From WJLY01 sp964399265 (lineage in GTDB: Bacteria; Joyebacterota; Joyebacteria; Joyebacterales; Joyebacteraceae): 64,000 bases of DNA. Within the stretch, counting starts at the first letter, position 1; each line of letters opens with the position of its first letter. A program made the position numbers and the translations under genes. The notes under the pieces were generated by a model. It ran no database searches. It was not told the origin of the DNA and worked only from the letters and a program-made list of their open reading frames with translations. The DNA is taken from contig CAYNQF010000003.1 of NCBI GenBank assembly GCA_964399265.1, positions 1 through 64,000 on the forward strand, in the 5' to 3' direction. Shown here in pieces: positions 26,298 through 34,396 of the stretch.

Positions 26298-27596
26298 ATG
26301 GGGGATTGGCAGGACATCCGGGAGGCAGATATCAAGGGGAAGTATACGCCGAAGGACGAGCGGGCCATCCTGGTCGGGGTGAGCCTTCCCGATACCACGG
26401 TAGACGACGAGCACGAGTCCTTGGATGAACTGGCGCAGCTGGCGCGCACCGCCGGCGCGACGGTGGTCGACAGGTTCGTTCAGAACAGGACCCGCATAGA
26501 CGGGAAGACCTACATCGGAAGCGGTATGGTCGAGCGCATCACGAGGGCGGCGGCAATGCACGACGCCAACCTCATCGTGTTCGACGACGACCTGAGGCCG
26601 GCGCAGGCCCGAGAGGTAGAGAAGGCCACCGAGATCAAGGTCATCGACCGAACGGAACTGATCCTCGACATCTTCGCCAGACGGGCGCAGACCAAGGTGG
26701 CCAGGGCGCAGGTCGAACTTGCGCAGTGTGAGTACGAACTCCCGAGGCTGCGCCGGCTGTGGGACCACCTGGAGAGGTTGGGCGGCGGCATCGGGACGAG
26801 AGGTCCGGGCGAGACCCAGCTCGAGAGCGACCGCCGGGCCGTGCATGAGAGGATCCGCATCCTCAAGAAGACGCTCAAGGGCGTGGAGGTCGACCGGGCG
26901 GTCCAGCGCAAGCGGCGCGAGGCGACGACGCGCGTCGCGCTCGTTGGGTATACGAACGCGGGCAAGTCGACGCTCATGAACGCGCTGAGCGGAGCGGACG
27001 TGTTCACCGAGGATCTGCTCTTCGCTACGCTCGACGCCACTACGAGACGAATCGAGCTGCCGGGCGGCCACGAGGCGCTTCTGACCGACACGGTGGGGCT
27101 CATCAAGAAGCTGCCGCATCACCTCGTCGTCAGTTTCCATGCCACCCTCGATGAGGTCGCCGAGGCCGACCTGCTTCTGCACGTCGTGGACGCGTCGCGC
27201 GAGCACTGCGAGCGCTACCTCGAGCTGGCCGAAGAGGTCCTCAGTGACATCGGGGCGTCGGAGATCTCCACCCGCATCGTCTTCAATAAGGTTGACAGGC
27301 TCAGGTCCGGCGACGAGCGCGAGAGTCTCGAGGCGAGATACCCCGGCGCGATCTTCACGAGCGCGACCGAGGCGTGGGGGCTCGACGAGGTGCTGCGGGC
27401 GATGACCGCGTTCGTTGAGAGCCGCGAAGAGCTGGTCGACCTGGCCATCCCCGTCGCGGACGGCAGGTCCGTCGCGTTCGTCCACGCGCACGGAGAGGTC
27501 CTGTCGCGCAGCGACGGCGATGAGTTCGTGGAGATGAAGGTAAGGATGCCGCGGCCCGAGGCGGCGCGCATGCGAAAGCTAGGGTTCGTGCGCTGA
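26298..27596 (+). CDS. hflX: GTPase HflX
   Basis: 432 residues. The N-terminal HflX domain contains the G-x-G-K-x-E-type glycine-rich segment (T-Y-I-G-S-G) and a conserved helical linker with L-E-R-L-G-G-G-I-G-T-R-G-P-G-E-T-Q. It is followed by the G domain with G-Y-T-N-A-G-K-S-T (about 217-225), D-T-V-G and N-K-V-D. HflX binds 50S/70S ribosomes and rescues or splits stalled ribosomes under stress. The RBS is weak; the start 10 bases after the LEA14 gene suggests cotranscription. Confidence 0.93.
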   Translation: MGDWQDIREADIKGKYTPKDERAILVGVSLPDTTVDDEHESLDELAQLARTAGATVVDRFVQNRTRIDGKTYIGSGMVERITRAAAMHDANLIVFDDDLRPAQAREVEKATEIKVIDRTELILDIFARRAQTKVARAQVELAQCEYELPRLRRLWDHLERLGGGIGTRGPGETQLESDRRAVHERIRILKKTLKGVEVDRAVQRKRREATTRVALVGYTNAGKSTLMNALSGADVFTEDLLFATLDATTRRIELPGGHEALLTDTVGLIKKLPHHLVVSFHATLDEVAEADLLLHVVDASREHCERYLELAEEVLSDIGASEISTRIVFNKVDRLRSGDERESLEARYPGAIFTSATEAWGLDEVLRAMTAFVESREELVDLAIPVADGRSVAFVHAHGEVLSRSDGDEFVEMKVRMPRPEAARMRKLGFVR

Positions 27597-27654
27597 GGCG
27601 GCCGGCAGGCGTTCGACGGAGCGTCTCCGTTACCAGAGGGCGGGCGCCATCGGT

Positions 27655-27701
27655 GCGCCGGTGCGACCACGGTGTCTCTCTCGGTGCTGTCGCACCGGCG
27701 C
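27655..27701. terminator. Perfect 13-bp inverted repeat between convergent genes, possible bidirectional terminator
   Basis: GCGCCGGTGCGAC (27655-27667) pairs exactly with 27689-27701 around a 21-base loop. It lies between hflX and a convergent secreted-protein gene. There is no T tract, so terminator function is uncertain. Confidence 0.45.
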
Positions 27702-27734
27702 ATACATTCCCGGGAAGGCGATGCTGGGACGCCG

Positions 27735-29291
27735 CTAGTGGAGCACCACGACCCTGCGCGTCACCGTCTCGCCTCCTGCCATGAGCTTCACGAAATAGAC
27801 CCCGGTCGGGACCTCTTCGCCGCTCCACTCGCTTTCATGCCGGCCCGGGCCCATCTCCTCGTTGATGAGCGTCGACATCTTCCTGCCGTTCGCGTCGTAG
27901 ACCGCAAGATTGACGTGACCGGCCTGCGCGAGTTCGAAGGCCAGACGGACGCTCGTCTGCGTCGGATTCGGCGACGGCGGCATGAGTGCGATCGTGCGCC
28001 ACGAGTCGCTCGGACTCGACTCGCCGACGCCTTCGGATCTCTCGGGTACCGGCCTGAGCGGCCTCCTCGGCCTCGGGCCGATGCTTCCGTTCCAGAGCCT
28101 GCTCCTGTGGCGGATGACCGCTGCCGCGGCGTTGGCGAGGAGTCCATCCAGCTTGTCGCCGCACACGTATGCTGCGTCGACGAACACCGACTCTCCGGGT
28201 TCGAGCGTTCCGAACGGTCCAACGGACATCATGAAGCGGCAGTCGGATGGCGTCGTGACGCCGGGGTCGATGATGCCGCTCCTGAGCATTCGGTATCTCT
28301 CGCGATCGTTGTCGGGATCGAGCGCGCCGTCCGACCAGATGCGGCACGCCGCCACGTCGGGCGGCGGAGACCCGGTGGCGCTGTGGTCGAGCAGGGCGAT
28401 GCCGAACCATCCGTTCCAATCGCCGTCCGGCCCTCCGGGGGCGTCATGGGCGTGAGCGATCTTGACGCTCACCTGCTGCGACGACGAGTTCACTGGAACC
28501 GTAGCGTCGGCGAAACCGGACAGATCGTCCAGGTAATAGCCGTCGCTCGCCGCTCTGCCGATGTCGGGGTCGCACATGAGACCGACGTAAACGTCGTCGA
28601 GTGTCGCCTCTCCTATGTTGGTGATCTCGTAGCGGACGCCGACGAAGTTCTCGGCCGGACCCTCGCCCCACGCGAAGGACTGCACGTAGGCCTCGAGGCC
28701 CATCGGAGAGGGCAGGTCCTGCGGATTGGGGTACTGGATCGTTACGGTGTCGAAGCACACGTATGTGAACATCTGCTCCGAGATCGCCGCGTAGTCCTCG
28801 TCGATCAGGCCGTCCATGTCGTTGTCGAGGCCGTCGAGACGGTCCTCGTCCACACTGCCGTCGCCGTCGTCGTCGTAGTCCTTGATCCCGCCGGGGGCGC
28901 CCGCGTAGCTAGCATAGATCCTGTACGTCGAGTCGGCCCGCGGAGGGCTGAACTCCATCGCGAGAGCAGACGTCGACACCAGCGTGTCGCCGGCCGACCT
29001 GGCTCCGACCCAGAAGCCTCCGGCGAACAGGTGCTCGTAGCCGCTCGCGTACGGCCACTCACAGGACGGATCGCTCGAGGTTGCGTAGGTTCCGAAGAAC
29101 CCCAGGTTGCACGTGTGAAGCCAGATGGCCCCCTCGTCGTGCCACCAGCCGTAGAAGTCGATGTCGCGGTCCGAGGCGCCGCGTGCGGCGTCCGGGAGAA
29201 AGGCCACAGCGTTGGGGGCTGCGAGGGCGAGGAGTACCGAAACGACGAAGACAACCACCACGGGTCTGCAGAGGCGGTCCGCGGACTTCAT
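27735..29291 (-). CDS. Secreted protein with calcium-type Asp repeats and FlgD-like C-terminal sorting domain
   Basis: 518 residues from ATG 29291 (GGAAGGGA upstream). A signal peptide (1 to about 30) is followed by an unassigned beta-rich region and an Asp-rich stretch resembling thrombospondin type-3 or EF-hand-like calcium loops (D-Y-D-D-D-G-D-G then L-D-N-D-M-D-G). The C-terminal 80 residues are FlgD_ig-like (P-S-P-N-P-T ... G-V-Y-F-V-K-L), the type of domain recognised by type IX-like sorting in the FCB group. The export role of the domain is inferred, as no secretion machinery is in the window. Confidence 0.75.
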   Translation of the reverse strand: MKSADRLCRPVVVVFVVSVLLALAAPNAVAFLPDAARGASDRDIDFYGWWHDEGAIWLHTCNLGFFGTYATSSDPSCEWPYASGYEHLFAGGFWVGARSAGDTLVSTSALAMEFSPPRADSTYRIYASYAGAPGGIKDYDDDGDGSVDEDRLDGLDNDMDGLIDEDYAAISEQMFTYVCFDTVTIQYPNPQDLPSPMGLEAYVQSFAWGEGPAENFVGVRYEITNIGEATLDDVYVGLMCDPDIGRAASDGYYLDDLSGFADATVPVNSSSQQVSVKIAHAHDAPGGPDGDWNGWFGIALLDHSATGSPPPDVAACRIWSDGALDPDNDRERYRMLRSGIIDPGVTTPSDCRFMMSVGPFGTLEPGESVFVDAAYVCGDKLDGLLANAAAAVIRHRSRLWNGSIGPRPRRPLRPVPERSEGVGESSPSDSWRTIALMPPSPNPTQTSVRLAFELAQAGHVNLAVYDANGRKMSTLINEEMGPGRHESEWSGEEVPTGVYFVKLMAGGETVTRRVVVLH

Positions 29292-29355
29292 GGTCTGTCC
29301 CTTCCAGGGGGTCTTGCGGCAGTTCATCGGAGGAGGGGGTGAGGAGGACAATTCC

Positions 29356-29385
29356 ATTGTTCGCTCCGAGCCGGCGTCCAGTCAA
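29356..29385 (-). promoter_or_regulatory. Putative promoter of the secreted FlgD-tailed protein gene
   Basis: On the minus strand TTGACT (29385-29380), 18 bases, AACAAT (29361-29356). It lies in the 302-base divergent region 29292-29593, which otherwise holds only the opposite promoter and a leader of about 110 bases. Confidence 0.45.
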
Positions 29386-29450
29386 GGGGTTTCTGACGAC
29401 CATTTGGCTTGCAGCGCCTCAGGCGCCGGGGGGCATCTCCGCTCCTTGAC

Positions 29451-29479
29451 TTTACACCCACTTCGGCCGGTGTTATCCT
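29451..29479 (+). promoter_or_regulatory. Putative promoter of the transketolase gene
   Basis: TTTACA (29451-29456), 17 bases, TATCCT (29474-29479). The predicted leader to ATG 29594 is about 110 bases; I see no clear riboswitch fold in it. Confidence 0.5.
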
Positions 29480-29593
29480 AGATTGCTCAATCGGCCCCGT
29501 GGGTGGGCCGATTCGGCACGTTTCCCCTTTGGATACAGGTGTCCTTTATCGGACGAGGCCGGTCGGCCCCAGACGAACGGAGGAAAGCACCAG

Positions 29594-31951
29594 ATGGCGA
29601 TTCTCAATTCCAGGACCGGGAAGGTCCGCAAGGCGTATACGGTCGAGCAGCTCAGGGAGGCCGCGAACGAGATGCGGGGATACGACATGATATCCCTGTA
29701 CGCCGCGGGCTCCGGCCACTCCGGCGGCACGCTTTCCATAATGGATATCACCGCGGCGCTCTACCTGCACGTCGCCGATCACGACCCGAAGGACCCGTTC
29801 TGGAAGGACCGCGATCGGATCATCTGGTCGGTCGGCCACAAGGCGCCGTCGCTCTATCTGGGCCTCGGCATGGCGGGCTTCTACGACGTCAAGGACGTCG
29901 TCAGGCTCCGCAAGCTGTACTCGCCTTACCAGGGCCACCCGCACTGGCTTAAGCTAGACGGCGTTGAGGCATCGACCGGCTCGCTGGGTCAGGGGTTGTC
30001 TATCGCCGTCGGCATGGCTATGGCCGCCAATCTCAACAAGCAGGATCACCGAGTCTATTGCCTCATGGGGGACGGTGAGCAGCAGGAAGGTCAGGTCTGG
30101 GAAGCGGTGATGGAAGCAGGCCACTTCGGTCTCGACAATCTGTGCGCCGTCATCGACCGCAACCGCCTTCAGATCGACGGCTGGTGCTGTGATGTGATGA
30201 ACGTCGAGCCGCTCGATGAGAAGTACCGTTCGTTCGACTGGCACGTCATCGAGTGCGACGGACACGACATGGCTGCACTGCTGGCCGCGTTCGAGGAAGC
30301 CAAGACCGTGAAAGGCAAGCCGACCGTCATCCTCGCCGCGACCGTGAAGGGCAAGGGCGTTGATTTCATGGAGGACGTTGCCGGCTGGCACGGCAAGACG
30401 CCGAACGAGGAGCAGATGTGGAGCGCCTTGAAGCAGCTGGGGCTCGACAAGAAACTCCCCGTCAAAGAGATGCTCAAGATCGCCGACGACTGGCAGAAGA
30501 AGGCGACGAAGACGCTCGAGGCCAAGCAGCCGAAGTTCTCGAAGGACTACTTCTGGAACGAGACCCCGAACATGAAGGTCGACATGGACCCGACCAGGAA
30601 GGGGTTCGGCCGGGCCCTCGCCGACAGGGGAGACGACGAGCGGGTCGTGTGCCTGGGCGCCGACATCTCGGGTTCGATCACCATCAGCCAGTTCCACGAG
30701 GGACATCCCGAGCGGATGGACCGCTGGTTCTCGATCGGCATCGCCGAGCAGTCCGGGACGTGCGTGTGCGCCGGTCTGGCGAAGGAGGGCAAGCTACCCG
30801 TGTTCGGCACCTACGGTGTGTTCGCCTCGGGCCGCAACCTCGACCAGCTCCGCACGACAGTCTGCTACGGCGAGTTCAACGTGTTCATCGCCGGCGCTCA
30901 CGGCGGCGTCTCCGTCGGTCCCGACGGCGCCACCCATCAGGCGCTCGAGGAGCTCTTCCAGATGTGCGGCCTCCCGAACATGAACGTGGAGGTTCCGTGC
31001 GACGCGGTCGAGACGAAGCGGGCGAGCGAGTACCTGCTCTTCGACGTCAAGGGTCCCAAGTACGTGCGCTTCGCGCGCGAGGCCACTCCCATCGTGACCG
31101 ACGAGAAGACGCCCTACGTCTTCGGAAAGGCCAACGTCATCAGGTTCCGCGGCGCCAAGCCGAACTTCAAGGACGCCTTCGAGCACACGCTCGCTTCGAA
31201 GTACAAGAACGAGAACGAGGACATCTCCATCATCGCGTGTGGGCCGTCGGTCCCCGAGGCCATGCGCGCGGCCTGGATCCTCAAGGAAGAGCACGGCATC
31301 GAGACGCGCATCCTGAACGTCCACACGGTCAAGCCGATGGACAGGGATGCCATCGTCCAGGCAGCCCGGGAGACCGGGCTCGTGGTTACCGCCGAGGAGC
31401 ATCAGCGTGGTGGCTTCGGGAACCAGGTCGCCGCGGCCATAACCGGGTCGGACAAGGTCTACGGGACTCCGGTCGCGGTGGGAATGGTCGGCGTCCACGA
31501 TCGCTTCGGTGAGTCGGGCGCGCCATGGGAGCTGGTGAAGGAATTCGAGGTCTCAGCGGAGCACATCGCCGTCGAGGCGAAGCGTCTGATAGACATGAGG
31601 AAGAAGAAGACACCGAAGGCGACGTCGGCGAAGAAGAAGGCCGCCAAGGTCCCGGCGCCCAAGACGGGAAAGGGCGCGGCCGGGAAGACGGCGAAGAAGG
31701 CTGCCAAGAGGGCGGTCAAGAAGACGGCGAAGAAGACCGCGAAGAAGGCTGCCAAGAAGACGGTGAAGAAGACCGCGAAGAAGGCTGCCAAGAAGGCGGT
31801 CAAGAAGACCGCGAAGAAGGCTGCCAAGAGGGCGGTCAAGAAGACCGTGAAGAAGGCGGTCCGGAAGACGGCCAGGAAGAAGCCCGCGCCGAAGAAGGTC
31901 AAGAGTGCGTCGAGGCGATCCGTCAAGAGGGCCGCGGCGAAGAAGCGCTAG
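29594..31951 (+). CDS. tkt: Transketolase with lysine-rich histone-H1-like C-terminal tail
   Basis: 785 residues from ATG 29594 (GGAGGA upstream). Residues 1 to about 667 form a complete transketolase: TPP-binding G-D-G-E-Q-Q-E-G with a downstream N, the pyrimidine domain with G-I-A-E-Q, and the C-terminal domain with H-T-V-K-P. It transfers two-carbon units in the pentose phosphate pathway. From Met668 onward, 118 residues consist almost only of K, A, T, V, R and P (46 Lys by my count, no Asp or Glu), built on A-K-K-A and V-K-K-T units like histone H1 or bacterial Hc1-type tails. The tail is in the same frame with no RBS before Met668, so it is a fusion. Possible roles are nucleic acid or polyphosphate binding or localisation. 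The stop overlaps the convergent gene by 3 bases. Confidence 0.9.
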   Translation: MAILNSRTGKVRKAYTVEQLREAANEMRGYDMISLYAAGSGHSGGTLSIMDITAALYLHVADHDPKDPFWKDRDRIIWSVGHKAPSLYLGLGMAGFYDVKDVVRLRKLYSPYQGHPHWLKLDGVEASTGSLGQGLSIAVGMAMAANLNKQDHRVYCLMGDGEQQEGQVWEAVMEAGHFGLDNLCAVIDRNRLQIDGWCCDVMNVEPLDEKYRSFDWHVIECDGHDMAALLAAFEEAKTVKGKPTVILAATVKGKGVDFMEDVAGWHGKTPNEEQMWSALKQLGLDKKLPVKEMLKIADDWQKKATKTLEAKQPKFSKDYFWNETPNMKVDMDPTRKGFGRALADRGDDERVVCLGADISGSITISQFHEGHPERMDRWFSIGIAEQSGTCVCAGLAKEGKLPVFGTYGVFASGRNLDQLRTTVCYGEFNVFIAGAHGGVSVGPDGATHQALEELFQMCGLPNMNVEVPCDAVETKRASEYLLFDVKGPKYVRFAREATPIVTDEKTPYVFGKANVIRFRGAKPNFKDAFEHTLASKYKNENEDISIIACGPSVPEAMRAAWILKEEHGIETRILNVHTVKPMDRDAIVQAARETGLVVTAEEHQRGGFGNQVAAAITGSDKVYGTPVAVGMVGVHDRFGESGAPWELVKEFEVSAEHIAVEAKRLIDMRKKKTPKATSAKKKAAKVPAPKTGKGAAGKTAKKAAKRAVKKTAKKTAKKAAKKTVKKTAKKAAKKAVKKTAKKAAKRAVKKTVKKAVRKTARKKPAPKKVKSASRRSVKRAAAKKR
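31690..31870 (+). repeat. Imperfect in-frame repeats encoding A-K-K-A/V-K-K-T units
   Basis: Units close to AAGAAGGCTGCCAAGARGGC alternate with GTCAAGAAGACCGC-type units several times inside the transketolase tail. Such repeats can expand or contract by slippage. Confidence 0.75.
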
Positions 31952-33405
31952 CCGAGCTTTCCGCACCCCGGGACGTGCTTCATGAATGCGTCGATCGCCC
32001 TCGTGGCGCCCGGCACGTGCTGCTCGTCTGACAGCTTCAAGCTGATCGCAGTATACCGCCCGGACGCTTCGTCGAACGCGCTCTTCGGGAGCGAGACGCT
32101 CTCGACCTGGAACTTGGCTCCCGGGCTGAAGCACGGGCCGAACCCGGGCCCCAGCGTCAGCGTGAGCGACCTCTTTCCAATGCGCATCACGGCGAGCCGC
32201 CTGCCCCCGAACCACAGCGACAGCGAACGCTCGGACGTGCGCACCATGTCGCCCGCGATGCCGTACTCGTTCATGAAGTGCCGCACGACGCCGCGGAGTA
32301 TCGCGCGCATCGGCCAACCGGTCAGTCGGTACTGCACGCTCTCGATCGCCGAATACGTCTCCCGGAGCGTGTCCGGCAGCAGATTGCGCATCACGAAGTC
32401 GCGCGCGTTCTCGCGCTGTGGGACACACGGTGCACGCTCGACCAGCAGGTCGGTCAGCGCATCGGCAGCTCTGGACGAATTCGCCCTCAAGGTCCGCCAC
32501 ATGGCGGACTCAAACGACTCTCCGGCATCCGAGAAGCCCCTCGCTCCGAGTTCGTAGACGACCGCGTCGGCGGGAACGATGAGGTCGTATCCCGATTCGC
32601 GGGCGACGTCGGCGATGCGCCCCACCGGAAGCATCGCGCTCGAGTCGTCCTGTCCCATCGACCGCGCGACCCTGCGCACGTCCGTGGCCAATCCCACCAT
32701 TACCTCGTCGGGTCCGTCGAGGTAGCCGAGGCACACGTCGCCGTCTATCTCACCGATGTCGTAGATCGCGACGCCGATGATGGCCTTGCGGTTCCTGACG
32801 ACCAGGACGCGTCCCTGGCCCAGGAGCGAGCGCAGTCGCCTGCCAGTGAGCGCCGGGAACTTCCATCCCCTGGGACAGAGGCCGCCTGACGCGGTGAAGC
32901 ACTCCGAGCCCCGCACGTAGCGGCGGACCTCCGCGGCCTCCGATGTCTCTGCCTTGCGTCCGGTCAGCGGCCCTTCCGGAAGCGACTTGCCCCAGAGCCA
33001 GTTGGCCCTCGCGACCATCCAGAAGCCCCGCAGCTCGCCCAGGTGCCTGGATGCCGCGTTCCCCGCGCCGGTCGAGTACCTGATGCTCGTGGGCTCAAGC
33101 CTCATGGCCTCGCGGAAGGCCACCCTGTTGATCTGCTTCACGAGCCCTCTCCCGTGGAGATCGGGGTGGAGGCGAAGCCCCTCCAGCCAGACCTCGCCCG
33201 GTGCCAGGAGCGACACCTTGGACACGCCGACCGGGACGCCGTCAAGCGTCGCGGTCAAGAGGACTCCCTTGTCGTCGGCCAGCCATTTGTCCCAGACGAG
33301 CGGCAAGTAGTCGCTGCCACCCCATATGAGGGACGACATGGCCATCAGCGGTTCGCGGTCGGAGGCGCGGGCACGCCGCACCCTGAGTCTCAGGTCCCTG
33401 GGCAA
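31948..33405 (-). CDS. GNAT-family N-acetyltransferase with unassigned C-terminal region
   Basis: 485 residues. TTG 33405 is chosen because AGGAG lies 7 bases upstream and no ATG or GTG fits better. The first 150 residues look like a GNAT domain (L-H-P-D-L-H-G-R-G-L near residue 76, the acetyl-CoA loop). The middle includes V-L-V-V-R-N-R-K-A-I-I-G-V-A-I, a possible second GNAT-like beta core, and the last third is unassigned. The length and tandem layout loosely recall Eis-type enzymes, but I cannot claim that. The stop overlaps the transketolase stop. Confidence 0.65.
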   Translation of the reverse strand: MPRDLRLRVRRARASDREPLMAMSSLIWGGSDYLPLVWDKWLADDKGVLLTATLDGVPVGVSKVSLLAPGEVWLEGLRLHPDLHGRGLVKQINRVAFREAMRLEPTSIRYSTGAGNAASRHLGELRGFWMVARANWLWGKSLPEGPLTGRKAETSEAAEVRRYVRGSECFTASGGLCPRGWKFPALTGRRLRSLLGQGRVLVVRNRKAIIGVAIYDIGEIDGDVCLGYLDGPDEVMVGLATDVRRVARSMGQDDSSAMLPVGRIADVARESGYDLIVPADAVVYELGARGFSDAGESFESAMWRTLRANSSRAADALTDLLVERAPCVPQRENARDFVMRNLLPDTLRETYSAIESVQYRLTGWPMRAILRGVVRHFMNEYGIAGDMVRTSERSLSLWFGGRRLAVMRIGKRSLTLTLGPGFGPCFSPGAKFQVESVSLPKSAFDEASGRYTAISLKLSDEQHVPGATRAIDAFMKHVPGCGKLG

Positions 33406-33484
33406 ACTGTGGCTCCTGGCTGATGAGTGAATCCCGGCCGGCGATGCGAATGTGTCTGCGGCCGTCCCGCGATGGCCGGCACAC

Positions 33485-33940
33485 CTACAACTCGTCGACC
33501 GCCGCGAGTATTTCGTCCGCGTGGCCGGTGATGCTCACCTTCGGCCAGACGCGGCGGATCTTGCCCTTCTTGTCGATGAGAAACGTCGCGCGCTCGGCCG
33601 TCCTTCCGTTCTCCTTCAGCACACCGTACGCCTTCGAGATCTTCCTGTCGGTGTCCGCGATCAGCGGGAACGGAAGCTCGTTGTTCGCCGAGAACCTCTT
33701 GTGCGAGTCTATGCCCTGCGTGCTGACCCCGACGATGGCCGTTCCCGCCTTCTTGAACCCGTCGGCCGCGTCTCGGAAGGCGCGCGCCTCACGGGTGCAT
33801 CCCGGTGTGTTGTCCATGGGGTAGAAGTAGAGGACCAGGTTCTTCTTGTCCTTGAAGTCCCGGAGCGAGATCGTCGAGCCGTCGGACGCCGCTCCCGAGA
33901 ACGCCGGGGCCCTGTCTCCAGCCTCGAGTGTTGTTGGCAT
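33485..33940 (-). CDS. bcp: PrxQ/Bcp-type peroxiredoxin with a single cysteine
   Basis: 151 residues from ATG 33940 (GAGGAGG upstream). A thioredoxin fold with Y-P-M-D-N-T-P-G-C-T-R-E, where the Cys is the peroxidatic residue. E. coli Bcp has a resolving Cys five positions later; here that position is Ala, and no other Cys exists in the protein, so it must be a one-Cys enzyme relying on an external thiol. It reduces peroxides in the cytoplasm. The region upstream (33941-34396) holds only a transposase-like remnant and the promoter of the next gene. Confidence 0.92.
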   Translation of the reverse strand: MPTTLEAGDRAPAFSGAASDGSTISLRDFKDKKNLVLYFYPMDNTPGCTREARAFRDAADGFKKAGTAIVGVSTQGIDSHKRFSANNELPFPLIADTDRKISKAYGVLKENGRTAERATFLIDKKGKIRRVWPKVSITGHADEILAAVDEL

Positions 33941-34018
33941 GTTGCCTCCTCGTCTCGGTGTCGCGGCGTCGCCACGCACGCCTTGGCCCGTCGTGCCCGC
34001 CCGTCGTCCGTCGGATCT

Positions 34019-34159
34019 CCCCCGACGGGGCTCGCGGAACACACTTCGGCCCCGCCGGACACGGAGATCCGCTGCCATGATCAGTCCAAAGGGGACGCGT
34101 CTGATCACGCCGGTGCCGACGAGGCCTGCCTGAACGGGGTTGCAGAGATTGTACACGAT
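34019..34159 (-). pseudogene. Remnant of a REP-associated/Y1-type transposase C-terminus
   Basis: On the minus strand about 47 codons read I-V-Y-N-L-C-N-P-V-Q-A-G-L-V, then R-R-V-P-F-G-L and R-V-R-R-G-R-S-V-F-R-E. The N-P-V-x-A-G-L-V block with a later R-x-x-x-x-F-R-E matches the end of REP-associated tyrosine transposases as I remember them. There is no catalytic His-x-His or Tyr part and no start, so it would be a decayed fragment. The match is short and based on memory of the family. Confidence 0.35.
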
Positions 34160-34277
34160 GGGCGCCGGGCCCACAAGATGGGCGATTTCTGAGACTCGGG
34201 CCACTATTCTTCCCCGGTCGTGCGCTCTGCCGACGGTGCTCCGTGGGCGACATCGGCTCCCGTTGTCCATTGGGTGT

Positions 34278-34306
34278 TTCAACATCACGGACTCTGGGTG
34301 TATCTT
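34278..34306 (+). promoter_or_regulatory. Putative promoter of the first C25 protease gene
   Basis: TTCAAC (34278-34283), 17 bases, TATCTT (34301-34306), about 90 bases before ATG 34397. The -35 is poor. Confidence 0.35.
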
Positions 34307-34396
34307 AATATGTGTGTGACGAGCATGGGAGGTCGCCGAGCCTCCCTGGACGGTCTCCGCCCCCGAGGCCGACATCCCCCCGAGGAGAGCATCCAG

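Noticed and set aside
31690..31870. CRISPR-like or tandem DNA repeat array
   Set aside because: The units are imperfect, have no spacers and are explained by coding low-complexity A-K-K-A units.
31595..31951. Lysine-rich tail as a separate histone-like gene
   Set aside because: No ribosome binding site precedes ATG 31595 and the frame is continuous with transketolase without a stop.
33941..34396. An unlisted gene in the 456-base gap
   Set aside because: The open frames there are short shadows. Only the transposase-like fragment and a promoter were supported.
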